From positions 9,771,501 through 9,835,500 of the forward strand of contig NZ_JACHMH010000001.1 of assembly GCF_014204915.1 (NCBI RefSeq): a stretch of 64,000 bases of DNA, given 5' to 3'. Below the pieces are notes generated by a model. The model was not told where the DNA came from. It was given only the letters and a program-made list of their open reading frames with translations, and ran no database searches. Source of the DNA: Crossiella cryophila (GTDB taxonomy: Bacteria > Actinomycetota > Actinomycetes > Mycobacteriales > Pseudonocardiaceae). Shown one piece after another: positions 34,230-42,530 of the stretch (position 1 is its first letter; each line of letters begins with the position of its first letter). The translations under genes were made by a program, and so were the position numbers.

Positions 34230-36650
34230 TCAGGAGGACTTCGGCACCAGGATCAGGTACCGCTCGGCGTTGCGCTCCACCGCGGCCTTGCTGTACAGCA
34301 GCGGGAAGTACTCGCCCTTGCGCCAGCTCTCGGCCAGGTCCTTGTAGTGCGGATCGGCCGGGTTGCCGGACTGACCGGGCGCGTTGACCGCCTTCGAGCC
34401 GTCCCAGTTGCCGACGTCGATGACCACCCGCAGCGAGGCGCCGCCGATGTGCCGGAAGTCGGCCGACTCGTACTCGGAGTTGTTCACCGTGTCCGAGGCC
34501 CCACCCCGCGGGAACGGGCCGACGTTGAGCCGCTTGCGGGCGGCCTCGTCGACCAGCGGCGAGATCGGGTTCTCGAACCGGGTGTGCTGCAGCTTGCCCC
34601 ACTGCCAGGTGTTCTGGTCCGCGCCGAGCTTCTGCTCGACCTCGGCCCTGGCACTGACCAGCGAGTCCAGCAGCAGCTTGTCCCGCTTGGCCCTGGCGTC
34701 CGCGCCGAAGTGGTTCTCCGGGTGCTCCAGCGCGTCGATCAGCACCTGGGTGTCCGGCTTGGTGAAGAAGTCCACGCCGGGCAGCACGGTCCGGATGAAC
34801 TGCGGGCCGAGGTGCTTGGTGAACCAGGTCTCGTACAGCGCGGCCGGACCGGATTCCGGGCCTGCCACGTGGTTCCAGCCCTTGAGCAGCTCCAGCGAAG
34901 CCTTGGTCTTGGGATCCGCGCTGGTGAGCGAGCCCAGCACGGCGGTGATCTTGCGGGCCGGGATGGACAGGAAGTCGTTCTGCAGCTTCAGCGAGTCCTC
35001 GAAGGTCAGCTTCGGCTTCCCGTTGAGGACCTCCGCGATCCGCTGTGCCCGGTACGGGTCCGCCCAGGCGTCATAGCCAAGCCCCAGCTTCTGGTGCGAG
35101 GCCGGGACGTTCATCTCGTTGGCCGTGGCCACCCAGCCGCTGGCCGGGTTGATGGTGCGCGGCAGGTCGTCGCCGGAGTAGAAGCCGTTCCACTCGTAGC
35201 GCCCGTCGCCGGGCACCGGCAGCAGACCGTCGTGGTTGGGCCGCCTTGGCACCAGCGCGCCGGGCAGCCAGCCGATCTGGCCCGCCGTGTTGGCGTAGAC
35301 GTGGTTCGCGCCGGGCGCGCCCCACCGCTTGAGCGCCTCGCCGAACTGCTGTGCCGTCTGCGCGGTCTGGAAACCCAGCGCGGCGAAGTAGGGCGAGGTG
35401 CCCGGCTCCATCCACACCGAGCGCAGCCCGTAGGCGAGGTGCCGCTGCGCGTCGACGTACAGCACCGGTCCGTGCCGGCTGAAGGAGAGCGCCAGATCGC
35501 GGCTCTGCTCGCCCTTGACCGGCAGTTTCTCGGTCACCGTGCGGAAGGACTCATACCCGTCGCCGTACTTGTACCGGCTGTGGTCGGCCGGATCGAGCTG
35601 GTAGACGTAGAGGTCCTCCTGGTCGGCCGGGAACTGCGTGACCCCGAACGCCGAGGTCCCGTTGTGCCCGATGTGCAGCCCGGGAATCATCGGCTCACCA
35701 GCGCCGATGATGTCCAGCCCCGGCGCGGACAGGTGCGCCAGGTACCGCGAGGACGGCAGGCTCATCAGTCGGTGCGGGTCATCGGCCAGCACCGGTCGCC
35801 CGGTCGCCGACTTCGCCGCGGAGATGGCCCAGTTGTTGCTGCCCTGCGCCGGCGGCGCCTTGGTGACGCTGATCTTGCTCGTACCCGCGTCGAAGGTCAC
35901 CGGCAGCACCGCTGCCCCGTAGGCGTTGAGCAGCGGCTCGGCCACCTGGGCCACCGCGCAGACGTCGAGGCCCTGGGGGACCGCGGCGGCGTGCTTGGGC
36001 TCCAGGTTCTGCCGGATCACGTCGGCCTCCGGCGTGCCGGCCAGGCAACTGGTCAGCGCGCGCAGTGCCTCGTAGTAGCCGTTGGTGACCAGGGCGTGGT
36101 GCCGGATGCGCACCACGTCCTCGGGCTGCCACTTCGCCGGGCGGTAGCCGAGGGTGCGGAACTCCTCCGGCAACGCGTTCGGGTTCCTGGCCAGCCACTC
36201 CAGGTAGCCGTTGATCCCGGCGACGAACTTGGTCGCGACCTCCTTGGCCTGCGGCGGGTAGGCCGCCCACTCCTTGGCCAGGTCACCGCGGTAGAGCACC
36301 GAGCGGGCGCCCTTGTCCAGCTCGGCATAACCGGCGCCGAGCACCTCCGAGAGCGTGCCCAGCCCGCGGCGGTGCCACAGGTCGAGCTGGAAGAGCCGGT
36401 CCCTGGCGGCGTTGAAGCCCTGCCCCAGGTACACATCGGCGGTGTTGGTGGCGTAGATGTGCGGCACGCCCCACTTGTCCAGGACCATGCGCACCGGCGC
36501 GGTGAGCCCGGCGACCTGGACGGTGGTGGTGCTGCGGCCCGCTGGTTCGGCGAGGGCGCTCGGTGCGATCACACCGGTCGCCAGCACACCGGCCAGCAGC
36601 AACGCCCCCTTTCGCTTTCCTCGCAAGAAGAATCGTGCTGTGCGTGTCAT
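34230..36650 (-). CDS. Secreted penicillin-acylase-type Ntn hydrolase
   Basis: The protein has 806 residues. Signal peptide MTRTARFFLRGKRKGALLLAGVLATGVIAPSALA. The family layout is alpha chain, spacer peptide, then a beta chain that begins with the catalytic serine; here GSNNW places the nucleophile at Ser271. Supporting motifs are WGVPHIYA, GFNAARDRLFQLDLWHRR, and the beta-chain HIGHNGTSAFGVT. The protein should be autocatalytically processed outside the cell. It most resembles the aculeacin/acyl-homoserine-lactone acylase branch (PvdQ, aculeacin A acylase), so lipopeptide or AHL deacylation is possible; substrate is unproven. A 16-bp palindrome lies about 50 bp upstream. Confidence 0.88.
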   Translation of the reverse strand: MTRTARFFLRGKRKGALLLAGVLATGVIAPSALAEPAGRSTTTVQVAGLTAPVRMVLDKWGVPHIYATNTADVYLGQGFNAARDRLFQLDLWHRRGLGTLSEVLGAGYAELDKGARSVLYRGDLAKEWAAYPPQAKEVATKFVAGINGYLEWLARNPNALPEEFRTLGYRPAKWQPEDVVRIRHHALVTNGYYEALRALTSCLAGTPEADVIRQNLEPKHAAAVPQGLDVCAVAQVAEPLLNAYGAAVLPVTFDAGTSKISVTKAPPAQGSNNWAISAAKSATGRPVLADDPHRLMSLPSSRYLAHLSAPGLDIIGAGEPMIPGLHIGHNGTSAFGVTQFPADQEDLYVYQLDPADHSRYKYGDGYESFRTVTEKLPVKGEQSRDLALSFSRHGPVLYVDAQRHLAYGLRSVWMEPGTSPYFAALGFQTAQTAQQFGEALKRWGAPGANHVYANTAGQIGWLPGALVPRRPNHDGLLPVPGDGRYEWNGFYSGDDLPRTINPASGWVATANEMNVPASHQKLGLGYDAWADPYRAQRIAEVLNGKPKLTFEDSLKLQNDFLSIPARKITAVLGSLTSADPKTKASLELLKGWNHVAGPESGPAALYETWFTKHLGPQFIRTVLPGVDFFTKPDTQVLIDALEHPENHFGADARAKRDKLLLDSLVSARAEVEQKLGADQNTWQWGKLQHTRFENPISPLVDEAARKRLNVGPFPRGGASDTVNNSEYESADFRHIGGASLRVVIDVGNWDGSKAVNAPGQSGNPADPHYKDLAESWRKGEYFPLLYSKAAVERNAERYLILVPKSS

Positions 36651-36700
36651 GCTGAACTCAGCCCCAGTTCGTGTCTTGTTATCACCTGATCGGGTGACGG

Positions 36701-36716
36701 AAGGACACGTGTCCTT
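36701..36716. promoter_or_regulatory. Perfect 16-bp palindrome upstream of the acylase gene
   Basis: AAGGACACGTGTCCTT is a perfect palindrome 50 bp upstream of the acylase ATG, and a looser inverted repeat (TCACC-N6-GGTGA) lies between it and the gene. It could be an operator; the TetR gene at 36767 ends next to it. Confidence 0.5.
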
Positions 36717-36766
36717 GATATCTGGAGACCCCGGGGCAAACCAGGAAGTATCGGCGTTATTAAGCC

Positions 36767-37339
36767 CTACTTGACAGGTGGATCAACGGTCCCGATCGCG
36801 CGCGCGATCAGCTCCACCTCGGCTTCCAGGCGATCCGCCTGGGCGGCGGGCCAGTCCGGGTGGTGCCGGGCCACCGAGTGCCGGTAGCCGACGGCCAGCG
36901 CGAGCAGGGTGGCCGCCGCGGTCACCGAGGCGGCGGGCACCTCCGGCCGGGCCGCGGCGATCACCTCCTGGGCGTGGCCCACGGTCCGCTCGAACCGGGC
37001 GTGCAGGGCGTCGCGTACCGCGGGGTGGGTGTCGGCTTCCCGCCACAGCAGGTGGCTGAGCAGGGTCGAATCGTCGTGGTGCGCGTCCAGCTCGGCCACC
37101 AGCGCACGCAGGCTGGCCGCGACATCTCCAGGCACCACAACGGTTTCCAGGTCCACCGGGTGTTCGGGCAGCCTGTCCACCAGCGCGGCCAGCAGGTCCG
37201 GTTTGCGGCGGAAGTAGTAGTGCACCAACGCCTTGGGCACCCCGGCCGCCTCGGCGATCCTGGAGGTGGGGGTGGCGTCGAAGCCGGACTCGGCGAAGAG
37301 GGTCTCGGCCGCGGCCAGGATCCGGTCTTTGGCGGACAG
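36767..37339 (-). CDS. TetR-family transcriptional regulator, probable CTG start
   Basis: About 190 residues. The N-terminal helix-turn-helix is intact: LSAKDRILAAAETLFAESGFDATPTSRIAEAAGVPKALVHYYFRRKPDLL. No ATG, GTG or TTG lies in frame close upstream. A CTG at 37339 has AAGGAG 8 nt before it and is the best start; the nearest in-frame alternatives run through the SPW gene upstream. The ligand-binding half is typical of TetR proteins. It may control the downstream acylase gene, whose upstream region has a 16-bp palindrome. Confidence 0.75.
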   Translation of the reverse strand: MSAKDRILAAAETLFAESGFDATPTSRIAEAAGVPKALVHYYFRRKPDLLAALVDRLPEHPVDLETVVVPGDVAASLRALVAELDAHHDDSTLLSHLLWREADTHPAVRDALHARFERTVGHAQEVIAAARPEVPAASVTAAATLLALAVGYRHSVARHHPDWPAAQADRLEAEVELIARAIGTVDPPVK

Positions 37340-37410
37340 GGTGGGTTCTCCTTGGCACAGAAGGAGGCCGGCCGCCTCCAGGGACGACCGGCCCGCGTCG
37401 GACAGGTGGG

Positions 37411-37770
37411 TCAGTGCGATCCGGCCAGCCCGTGTGCGGCGTTGGCCGCGGGCAGGGCCGAGGCGCCGGCCAGCACGGCCAGCACGCCGACGACCCAGGA
37501 AACCCAGGCCGCGGCCATCAGTTCGGTGCTGTAGCCCATCACCCAGGGCGCCAGGAACAGCAGCACGCCCAGGCCCATGTGCACGTACTCGCTGGCCACC
37601 GAACCCGGCTGGGCCAGCGACCACAGCGCCGAGATCCCGAGCAGCCCGCCCAGCAGCACCATGGTCCACATCGACCGCGGCGAACTGTCCATGACCATCG
37701 GGCTCAGCAGCACGACCACGCCCATGACCACCGCGGCCCAGTCCTGCCAGCGACTCCAGGCCTTCTCCAT
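37411..37770 (-). CDS. SPW-repeat integral membrane protein
   Basis: The protein has 119 residues. The ATG at 37770 has GGAGGTGG upstream. Four membrane helices, with two SPW-type motifs (VVLLSPMVM and LFLAPWVMG) preceded by W-x-x-W (WSRWQDW, WVSWVVG). SPW-repeat proteins are small four-helix membrane proteins of unknown function. The next gene downstream on the same strand is the TetR regulator, 71 bp away. Confidence 0.82.
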   Translation of the reverse strand: MEKAWSRWQDWAAVVMGVVVLLSPMVMDSSPRSMWTMVLLGGLLGISALWSLAQPGSVASEYVHMGLGVLLFLAPWVMGYSTELMAAAWVSWVVGVLAVLAGASALPAANAAHGLAGSH

Positions 37771-37954
37771 CACGACCACCTCCAATGTCACGGTCGGGCC
37801 TGACGAGCAGCCCTCCGTAGACGGCCGAAAAGGGTCTTCCTGACTCCCAGACTCCTCCTTGATTGGCCGCCCGGTCAAGAATTCCGCGCGTTCCCAGGGT
37901 CACGATCGGACGAACCTCGCCGTGCAGTGGCTCACAACTCGGCTTCTGGATCGT

Positions 37955-37968
37955 TTACTCGTGAGTAA
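37955..37968. promoter_or_regulatory. Inverted repeat upstream of ccr
   Basis: TTACTC-GT-GAGTAA lies 48 bp upstream of the ccr start. This is the shape of TetR-type operators of acyl-CoA metabolism genes in actinobacteria. The regulator is not identified. Confidence 0.5.
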
Positions 37969-38016
37969 CCTCCCCCGAACTGCGCCGATGGCATACGACA
38001 CCCACGGAGGTCCCCC

Positions 38017-39348
38017 GTGCAGAAGATCCTCGACGCGATCCTGGCCGGTGAGAACGAGGCACTCGCCGAACTCGCGGTGCCGGAGTCCTACCGAGGGGTA
38101 ACCGTGCATGCCGACGAAGCAGGCATGTTCGAGGGCGTCCCGCACAAGGAGAAGGACCCGCGGCGCTCGCTGCACCTCGACGACGTGCCCACGCCCGAGC
38201 TGGGCCCCGGTGAGGCACTGGTCGCGGTGATGGCCAGCGCGATCAACTACAACACCGTGTGGACCTCGATCTTCGAGCCGGTGTCCACCTTCGGCTTCCT
38301 GCGCCGCTACGGCCGCACCTCGCCGCTGGCCTCCCGGCACGACCTGCCCTACCACGTGGTCGGCTCCGACCTGGCCGGTGTGGTGCTGCGTACCGGGGCC
38401 GGGGTGAACAACTGGAAGCCGGGCGACGAGGTGGTCGCGCACTGTCTGAGCGTGGAGCTGGAGAGCCCGGACGGGCACAACGACACGATGATGGACCCGG
38501 AGCAGCGGATCTGGGGCTTCGAGACCAACTTCGGCGGCCTGGCCGAGCTGGCCCTGGTCAAGACCAACCAGCTGATGCCCAAGCCCAAGCACCTGAGCTG
38601 GGAGGAGGCGGCCAGTCCCGGACTGGTCAACTCCACCGCGTACCGGCAGCTGGTCTCCACCAACGGCGCCGGCATGAAGCAGGGCGACACGGTGCTGATC
38701 TGGGGCGCCTCCGGCGGCCTAGGCTCCTACGCCACCCAGTTCGCGCTCAACGGCGGCGCGACCCCGGTGTGCGTGGTCTCCAGTCCGGAGAAGGCCGACA
38801 TCTGCCGCAAGATGGGCGCCGAGCTGATCATCGATCGCTCGGCCGAGGGCTACAAGTTCTGGAAGGACGAGCACGAGCAGGACCCGTCGGAGTGGAAGCG
38901 GTTCGGCGCCAAGATCCGCGAACTGACCGGCGGGGACGATCCGGACATCGTCTTCGAGCACCCTGGCAAGGAGACCTTCGGCGCCAGCGTGTTCGTCGCG
39001 CGCAAGGGCGGCACCATCGTCACCTGCGCGTCCACCAGCGGATTCATGCACAGCTACGACAACCGCTACCTGTGGATGAACCTCAAGCGGATCGTCGGCT
39101 CGCACTTCGCCAACTACCGGGAGGCCTGGGAGGCCAACCGCTTGATCGCCAAGGGCAAGATCCACCCGACACTGTCCAATGTGTACTCGCTGGAGAACAC
39201 CGGTCAGGCCGCCTACGACGTCCACCAGAACGCACACCAGGGAAAGGTTGGTGTGTTGTGTCTCGCACCGGAGGCCGGTCTGGGTGTGCGCGATCCTGAA
39301 TTCCGTGCGGCGCATGAGGATGCGATCAACCGATTCCGTGGTGTGTGA
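38017..39348 (+). CDS. ccr: Crotonyl-CoA carboxylase/reductase
   Basis: The protein has 443 residues. The GTG at 38017 has GGAGG 6 nt upstream. It is a zinc-less medium-chain dehydrogenase/reductase with the Ccr hallmarks: SAINYNTVWTSIFEPVSTF, the NADP-binding GASGGLGSYATQFAL, HPGKETFGASVF and MNLKRIVGSHFANYREAWEANRL. It reductively carboxylates crotonyl-CoA to ethylmalonyl-CoA with NADPH and CO2. It serves either the ethylmalonyl-CoA pathway or polyketide extender supply. Cytoplasmic. An inverted repeat upstream suggests acyl-CoA-linked control. Confidence 0.95.
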   Translation: MQKILDAILAGENEALAELAVPESYRGVTVHADEAGMFEGVPHKEKDPRRSLHLDDVPTPELGPGEALVAVMASAINYNTVWTSIFEPVSTFGFLRRYGRTSPLASRHDLPYHVVGSDLAGVVLRTGAGVNNWKPGDEVVAHCLSVELESPDGHNDTMMDPEQRIWGFETNFGGLAELALVKTNQLMPKPKHLSWEEAASPGLVNSTAYRQLVSTNGAGMKQGDTVLIWGASGGLGSYATQFALNGGATPVCVVSSPEKADICRKMGAELIIDRSAEGYKFWKDEHEQDPSEWKRFGAKIRELTGGDDPDIVFEHPGKETFGASVFVARKGGTIVTCASTSGFMHSYDNRYLWMNLKRIVGSHFANYREAWEANRLIAKGKIHPTLSNVYSLENTGQAAYDVHQNAHQGKVGVLCLAPEAGLGVRDPEFRAAHEDAINRFRGV

Positions 39349-39436
39349 GGGTTTTCTCGCTTTTTCCTACGGATGGCCTACCCGGTAGCGGGTGGCGCGA
39401 GCACAGCCCGGCGCGCGGTGCGGGTAGCGTGAGGCC

Positions 39437-41707
39437 ATGGGTCTTGGCAGCGGTGAGCTTGTGCCACTCGGTTCCGGCTTCGACACGGTGCGGCGCGGTT
39501 ATGACCGCAGCCAGGTGGAAGAGCACCTGGAGCGGTTGGACGCCGATCTTCGCATCCTGGCGGCCGATCGGGACGCCGCGGTGTCCCAGGCCGGGGATCT
39601 GGCCAGGCAGCTGGAGTCCAAGCGGATGGAGGTCGAGGACCTCAAGGGCTCGGTCGACCGGCTGTCCAAGCCGCCGACCACGCTGGAGGGCCTGAGCGAG
39701 CGGCTGCAGCGGATGCTCAAGCTCGCCCAGGACGAGGCGCACGAGACCCGCGCCCGCGCCGAGGAGGAGTCGGCCAAGACCCAGGCCGACGCCGAGAAGG
39801 CCGCGGCCGGGCTGCGCCGCCGGTACGAGCAGCTCATCGCCGAACTCGACGCGCGCCGGGTGCAGATGGAGGCCGAGCACCAGAAGGTGCTGGCCGACGC
39901 GCGCACCGAGGCCGAGCGGATCGTCGGCGAGGCCACCGCAACGGCGGCCAAGCTGGACGCGGACTCACACGCGGTGCGCACCAAGGTGGAGGAGGACTTC
40001 GAGATCGCGATGTCCTCCCGCCGCACCGAGTCCATGCGCGGGCTGGCCGAGCAGGAGGCCAAGAGCAAGGCCGAGGCCGAGCGCCGGGTGCGGGAGGCCA
40101 CCGAGGAGGCCACCAAGCGGCTCACCGAGGCGACCGCGGAGGCCAACCGCCGGTTGTTCGAGGCGACCGAGGAAGCCACCAAGCGCCGCAACGACGCCAT
40201 CGCCGAGTCGACCACCATGGTCGGCGAGGCCACCGCGGAGGCGGAGAAGCGCCGGGCGGACGCGCTGGAGCAGTCCACCACGATGGTCCGCGAGGCCACC
40301 GCCGAGGCGGAGAAGCGCCGCGCCGACGCGCTGGAGCAGTCCACCACCATGGTCCGCGAGGCCACCGAGGAAGCCGCCAAGCGGCGTGCCGACGCCACGA
40401 CCGAGGCCGAGCGCCTGGTCCGCGAGGCCACCGAGGAGGCCAACAAGCGGGTCACCGAGGCCACCGCGGAGGCGGACAAGCGCCGGGCGGACGCCCTTGA
40501 GCAGTCCACCACCATGGTGCGGGAGGCCACCGAGGAGGCGGCCAAGCGCCGCGCGGAGGCCAAGGCCGAGGCGGAGAAGCTGGTCAAGGACGCCACCGAG
40601 GAGGCGGAGAACCGCCGCGCCGAGGCGCTGGAGCAGTCCACCACGATGGTCCGCGAGGCCACCGCGGAAGCGGAGAAGCGCCGCTCGGACGCGCTGGAGC
40701 AGTCGACCACCATGGTCGCCGAGGCCACCGCGAAGGCGGAGAAGCTGACCAAGGACTCGACCGAGGCGGCGGACAAGCGACTGTCCGAGGCGACCAGGGA
40801 GTCCACCAAGCGGGTCGAGTACGCGACCAAGCGGGTCGAGCTGCTGCGCGCGCTGCGCGGCCGGGTGACCGGGCAGCTCGGCACCATGCAGTCCGAGCTG
40901 AAGGCCATGCACTCGGAGATGGAGGCCATCCACGGCCTGTTCGTGGACGCCACCCCGCTGCTGGCCGAGGGCGACGACGAGAACCTGATCCTGGACCAGC
41001 CGGTGCTGCCGGAACCCGAGCCCAAGCCGGAGCCGAAGGCCGAGGCCAAGCCCGCCGAGCCCGCGGCCGAGGCCAAGGCAGCCGCCCCGGCCCAGCCGCA
41101 GAACGCGCAGCCCCAGCCCGCGCAGTCGCAGCAGCCCGCCCAGCCCCAGCCCGCGCCGCAGCAGGCCCAGCAGCCGCAGGCGGCCCCGGCACAGCCCGCG
41201 GCCCCGGCGCCGCAGCAGGCCCAGCAGGGCGCCCAGCCGCAGCCCGGCAAGCCGGTCCAGCCGCAGGGCCCCGGCAACCAGCAGCAGGCCGCGCCCCAGC
41301 CGGTCGCCGGTGGTCAGCCGCCGGTCTCCCCCGCGGGTGTCCCGCAGGGCGGACGGCCGCCGGTGCCGGGCAACCAGCGCCAGCCCGGCCAGCCGCCGCA
41401 GGGTGTCCAGCCGGACCCGGCCCGCACCACCGCGATGCAGGCCCCCAAGGCCAACCCGGCCAAGCGCACCCCCAACGTCCAGGCGCAGAACCCGGCCTCC
41501 CAGCCGCCGCAGCCGGTGCGTGGGCAGCGGCCGCAGTCGCCGCACCCGCAGCGCCAGCCCGCGGCCCCGCGGCCGAACATGGACCCGCCCACCACGGCGA
41601 TGAAGAAGCCCCCGGTCCAGCAGCCGCAGACCGATCTGGACGGTCCGACCAAGCAGCTCCGCAAGCCGGCCCCGCCCGCCGGGCCGCAGAACCCGCCCCG
41701 CCGCTGA
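39437..41707 (+). CDS. Long coiled-coil protein with hendecad repeats (DivIVA/Scy-like)
   Basis: The protein has 756 residues. The N-terminus (FDTVRRGYDRSQVEEHLERLDADL) resembles a DivIVA-type domain. Residues 219-460 are 22 uninterrupted 11-residue units such as REATAEAEKRR and ADALEQSTTMV, predicting a very long coiled coil. After LRALRGRVTGQLG there is a disordered Pro/Gln/Ala-rich C-terminus (about 510-756). In Streptomyces, Scy and FilP are coiled-coil polarity/cytoskeletal proteins encoded near mce, thiolase and meaB, as here. By analogy this protein may organise tip growth or cell polarity. The 66-bp DNA repeats in the coil could recombine. Confidence 0.8.
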   Translation: MGLGSGELVPLGSGFDTVRRGYDRSQVEEHLERLDADLRILAADRDAAVSQAGDLARQLESKRMEVEDLKGSVDRLSKPPTTLEGLSERLQRMLKLAQDEAHETRARAEEESAKTQADAEKAAAGLRRRYEQLIAELDARRVQMEAEHQKVLADARTEAERIVGEATATAAKLDADSHAVRTKVEEDFEIAMSSRRTESMRGLAEQEAKSKAEAERRVREATEEATKRLTEATAEANRRLFEATEEATKRRNDAIAESTTMVGEATAEAEKRRADALEQSTTMVREATAEAEKRRADALEQSTTMVREATEEAAKRRADATTEAERLVREATEEANKRVTEATAEADKRRADALEQSTTMVREATEEAAKRRAEAKAEAEKLVKDATEEAENRRAEALEQSTTMVREATAEAEKRRSDALEQSTTMVAEATAKAEKLTKDSTEAADKRLSEATRESTKRVEYATKRVELLRALRGRVTGQLGTMQSELKAMHSEMEAIHGLFVDATPLLAEGDDENLILDQPVLPEPEPKPEPKAEAKPAEPAAEAKAAAPAQPQNAQPQPAQSQQPAQPQPAPQQAQQPQAAPAQPAAPAPQQAQQGAQPQPGKPVQPQGPGNQQQAAPQPVAGGQPPVSPAGVPQGGRPPVPGNQRQPGQPPQGVQPDPARTTAMQAPKANPAKRTPNVQAQNPASQPPQPVRGQRPQSPHPQRQPAAPRPNMDPPTTAMKKPPVQQPQTDLDGPTKQLRKPAPPAGPQNPPRR

Positions 41708-41711
41708 CCGG

Positions 41712-42101
41712 CTAGGCGCAGCCGTTCGGGTTGTCGATCACGTATCGCCACAACCCGTCCGGCCCGCGCCGGGCCACGTCGGTCGCGGTGCCGCTGATGT
41801 GCACCGGACCGTCCGGACCGTCACCGCGGATCTCCCAGTCGACGATCAGCAACGCCAGTTCGCCGACCACGTAGACCTGCCTCGGCCGGACCTCGATCGG
41901 CAGGCCGAGGGACATCAGGCGCGCGTTGGCGGCGGCCCGCTGCTCACCGGTCACCGGCTGTCCCGGCCTGGGCGCGAGCAGGCCGCCGGGTTCGTAACAT
42001 GCCTCCACCGCGGCCGGGTCGCCGGAGTTGAAGGCGGCGGCGAAGACGTGCGGGTGCTGGCCGGGATCCGTGGTCAGCCGCACACTGGTGCTGTGGTCCA
42101 T
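41712..42101 (-). CDS. SnoaL/NTF2-like small protein
   Basis: The protein has 129 residues. It has the cone-shaped NTF2 pattern FAAAFNSGDPAAVEACYEPGGLLAPRPGQPVTG, then ANARLMSLGLPIEVRPRQVYVVGELALLIVDWEI and a closing IDNPNGCA. The DUF4440/SnoaL-type family contains both binding proteins and isomerases; no function is assigned here. Its start overlaps the divergent HxlR start by 9 bp. No Shine-Dalgarno is seen, so it may be leaderless. Confidence 0.75.
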   Translation of the reverse strand: MDHSTSVRLTTDPGQHPHVFAAAFNSGDPAAVEACYEPGGLLAPRPGQPVTGEQRAAANARLMSLGLPIEVRPRQVYVVGELALLIVDWEIRGDGPDGPVHISGTATDVARRGPDGLWRYVIDNPNGCA

Positions 42102-42530
42102 GCCGACAGCCAAGATCCCCGCGCCGCGGGTCACCAAACGGAAACCCACGGCTGGGACGCCGAGCTGGTCCCCGACGAGCGCGGCCGCACCGCCAGGCCA
42201 GAGCCGGACTGCCCGGTCGAGGTGGCCCTGGCCGCGATCTCCGGGCGCTGGACCACGCTGGTGCTGCGCGAGCTGATGCACGGCGAACGCACCTTCTCCG
42301 AACTCCGCGCCGCCCTGCCGACGCTCAGCGCCAAGATCCTCACCGAACGCCTGCACGAGCTGACCGCCCGCGGCCTGGCGCACCGCGAGCAGGTCAACGC
42401 CTTCCCGCCGCGGGTCGGCTACCGGCTCACCGCGGCCGGACTGGCGTTGCGGCCACTGCTGATCTGCCTGTACGAGACCGGCGCCGCACTCAGCCGGTCA
42501 CGCGCAGGAACGCCAGCACCGCCGCGCTGA
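42093..42530 (+). CDS. HxlR-family transcriptional regulator
   Basis: The protein has 145 residues from a GTG at 42093. The winged helix-turn-helix is CPVEVALAAISGRWTTLVLRELMHGERTFSELRAALPTLSAKILTERLHELTARGLAHREQ, a clear HxlR signature. The final 20 residues are Arg/Pro-rich. It is divergent from the NTF2-like gene, with a 9-bp overlap of the predicted coding starts, so one of the two starts may lie further in. It overlaps the convergent hydrolase gene by 41 bp. Confidence 0.82.
   Translation: MVHADSQDPRAAGHQTETHGWDAELVPDERGRTARPEPDCPVEVALAAISGRWTTLVLRELMHGERTFSELRAALPTLSAKILTERLHELTARGLAHREQVNAFPPRVGYRLTAAGLALRPLLICLYETGAALSRSRAGTPAPPR

Noticed and set aside
33603-36689. A 1028-codon plus-strand frame opposite the acylase gene
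   Set aside because: It is antisense to a clear Ntn hydrolase with signal peptide and active-site serine; long antisense frames are expected at this GC content.
39499-41277. A 592-codon minus-strand frame opposite the coiled-coil gene
   Set aside because: Its Ser/Ala/Arg repeats mirror the hendecad repeats of the real plus-strand gene; no start signal or domain.
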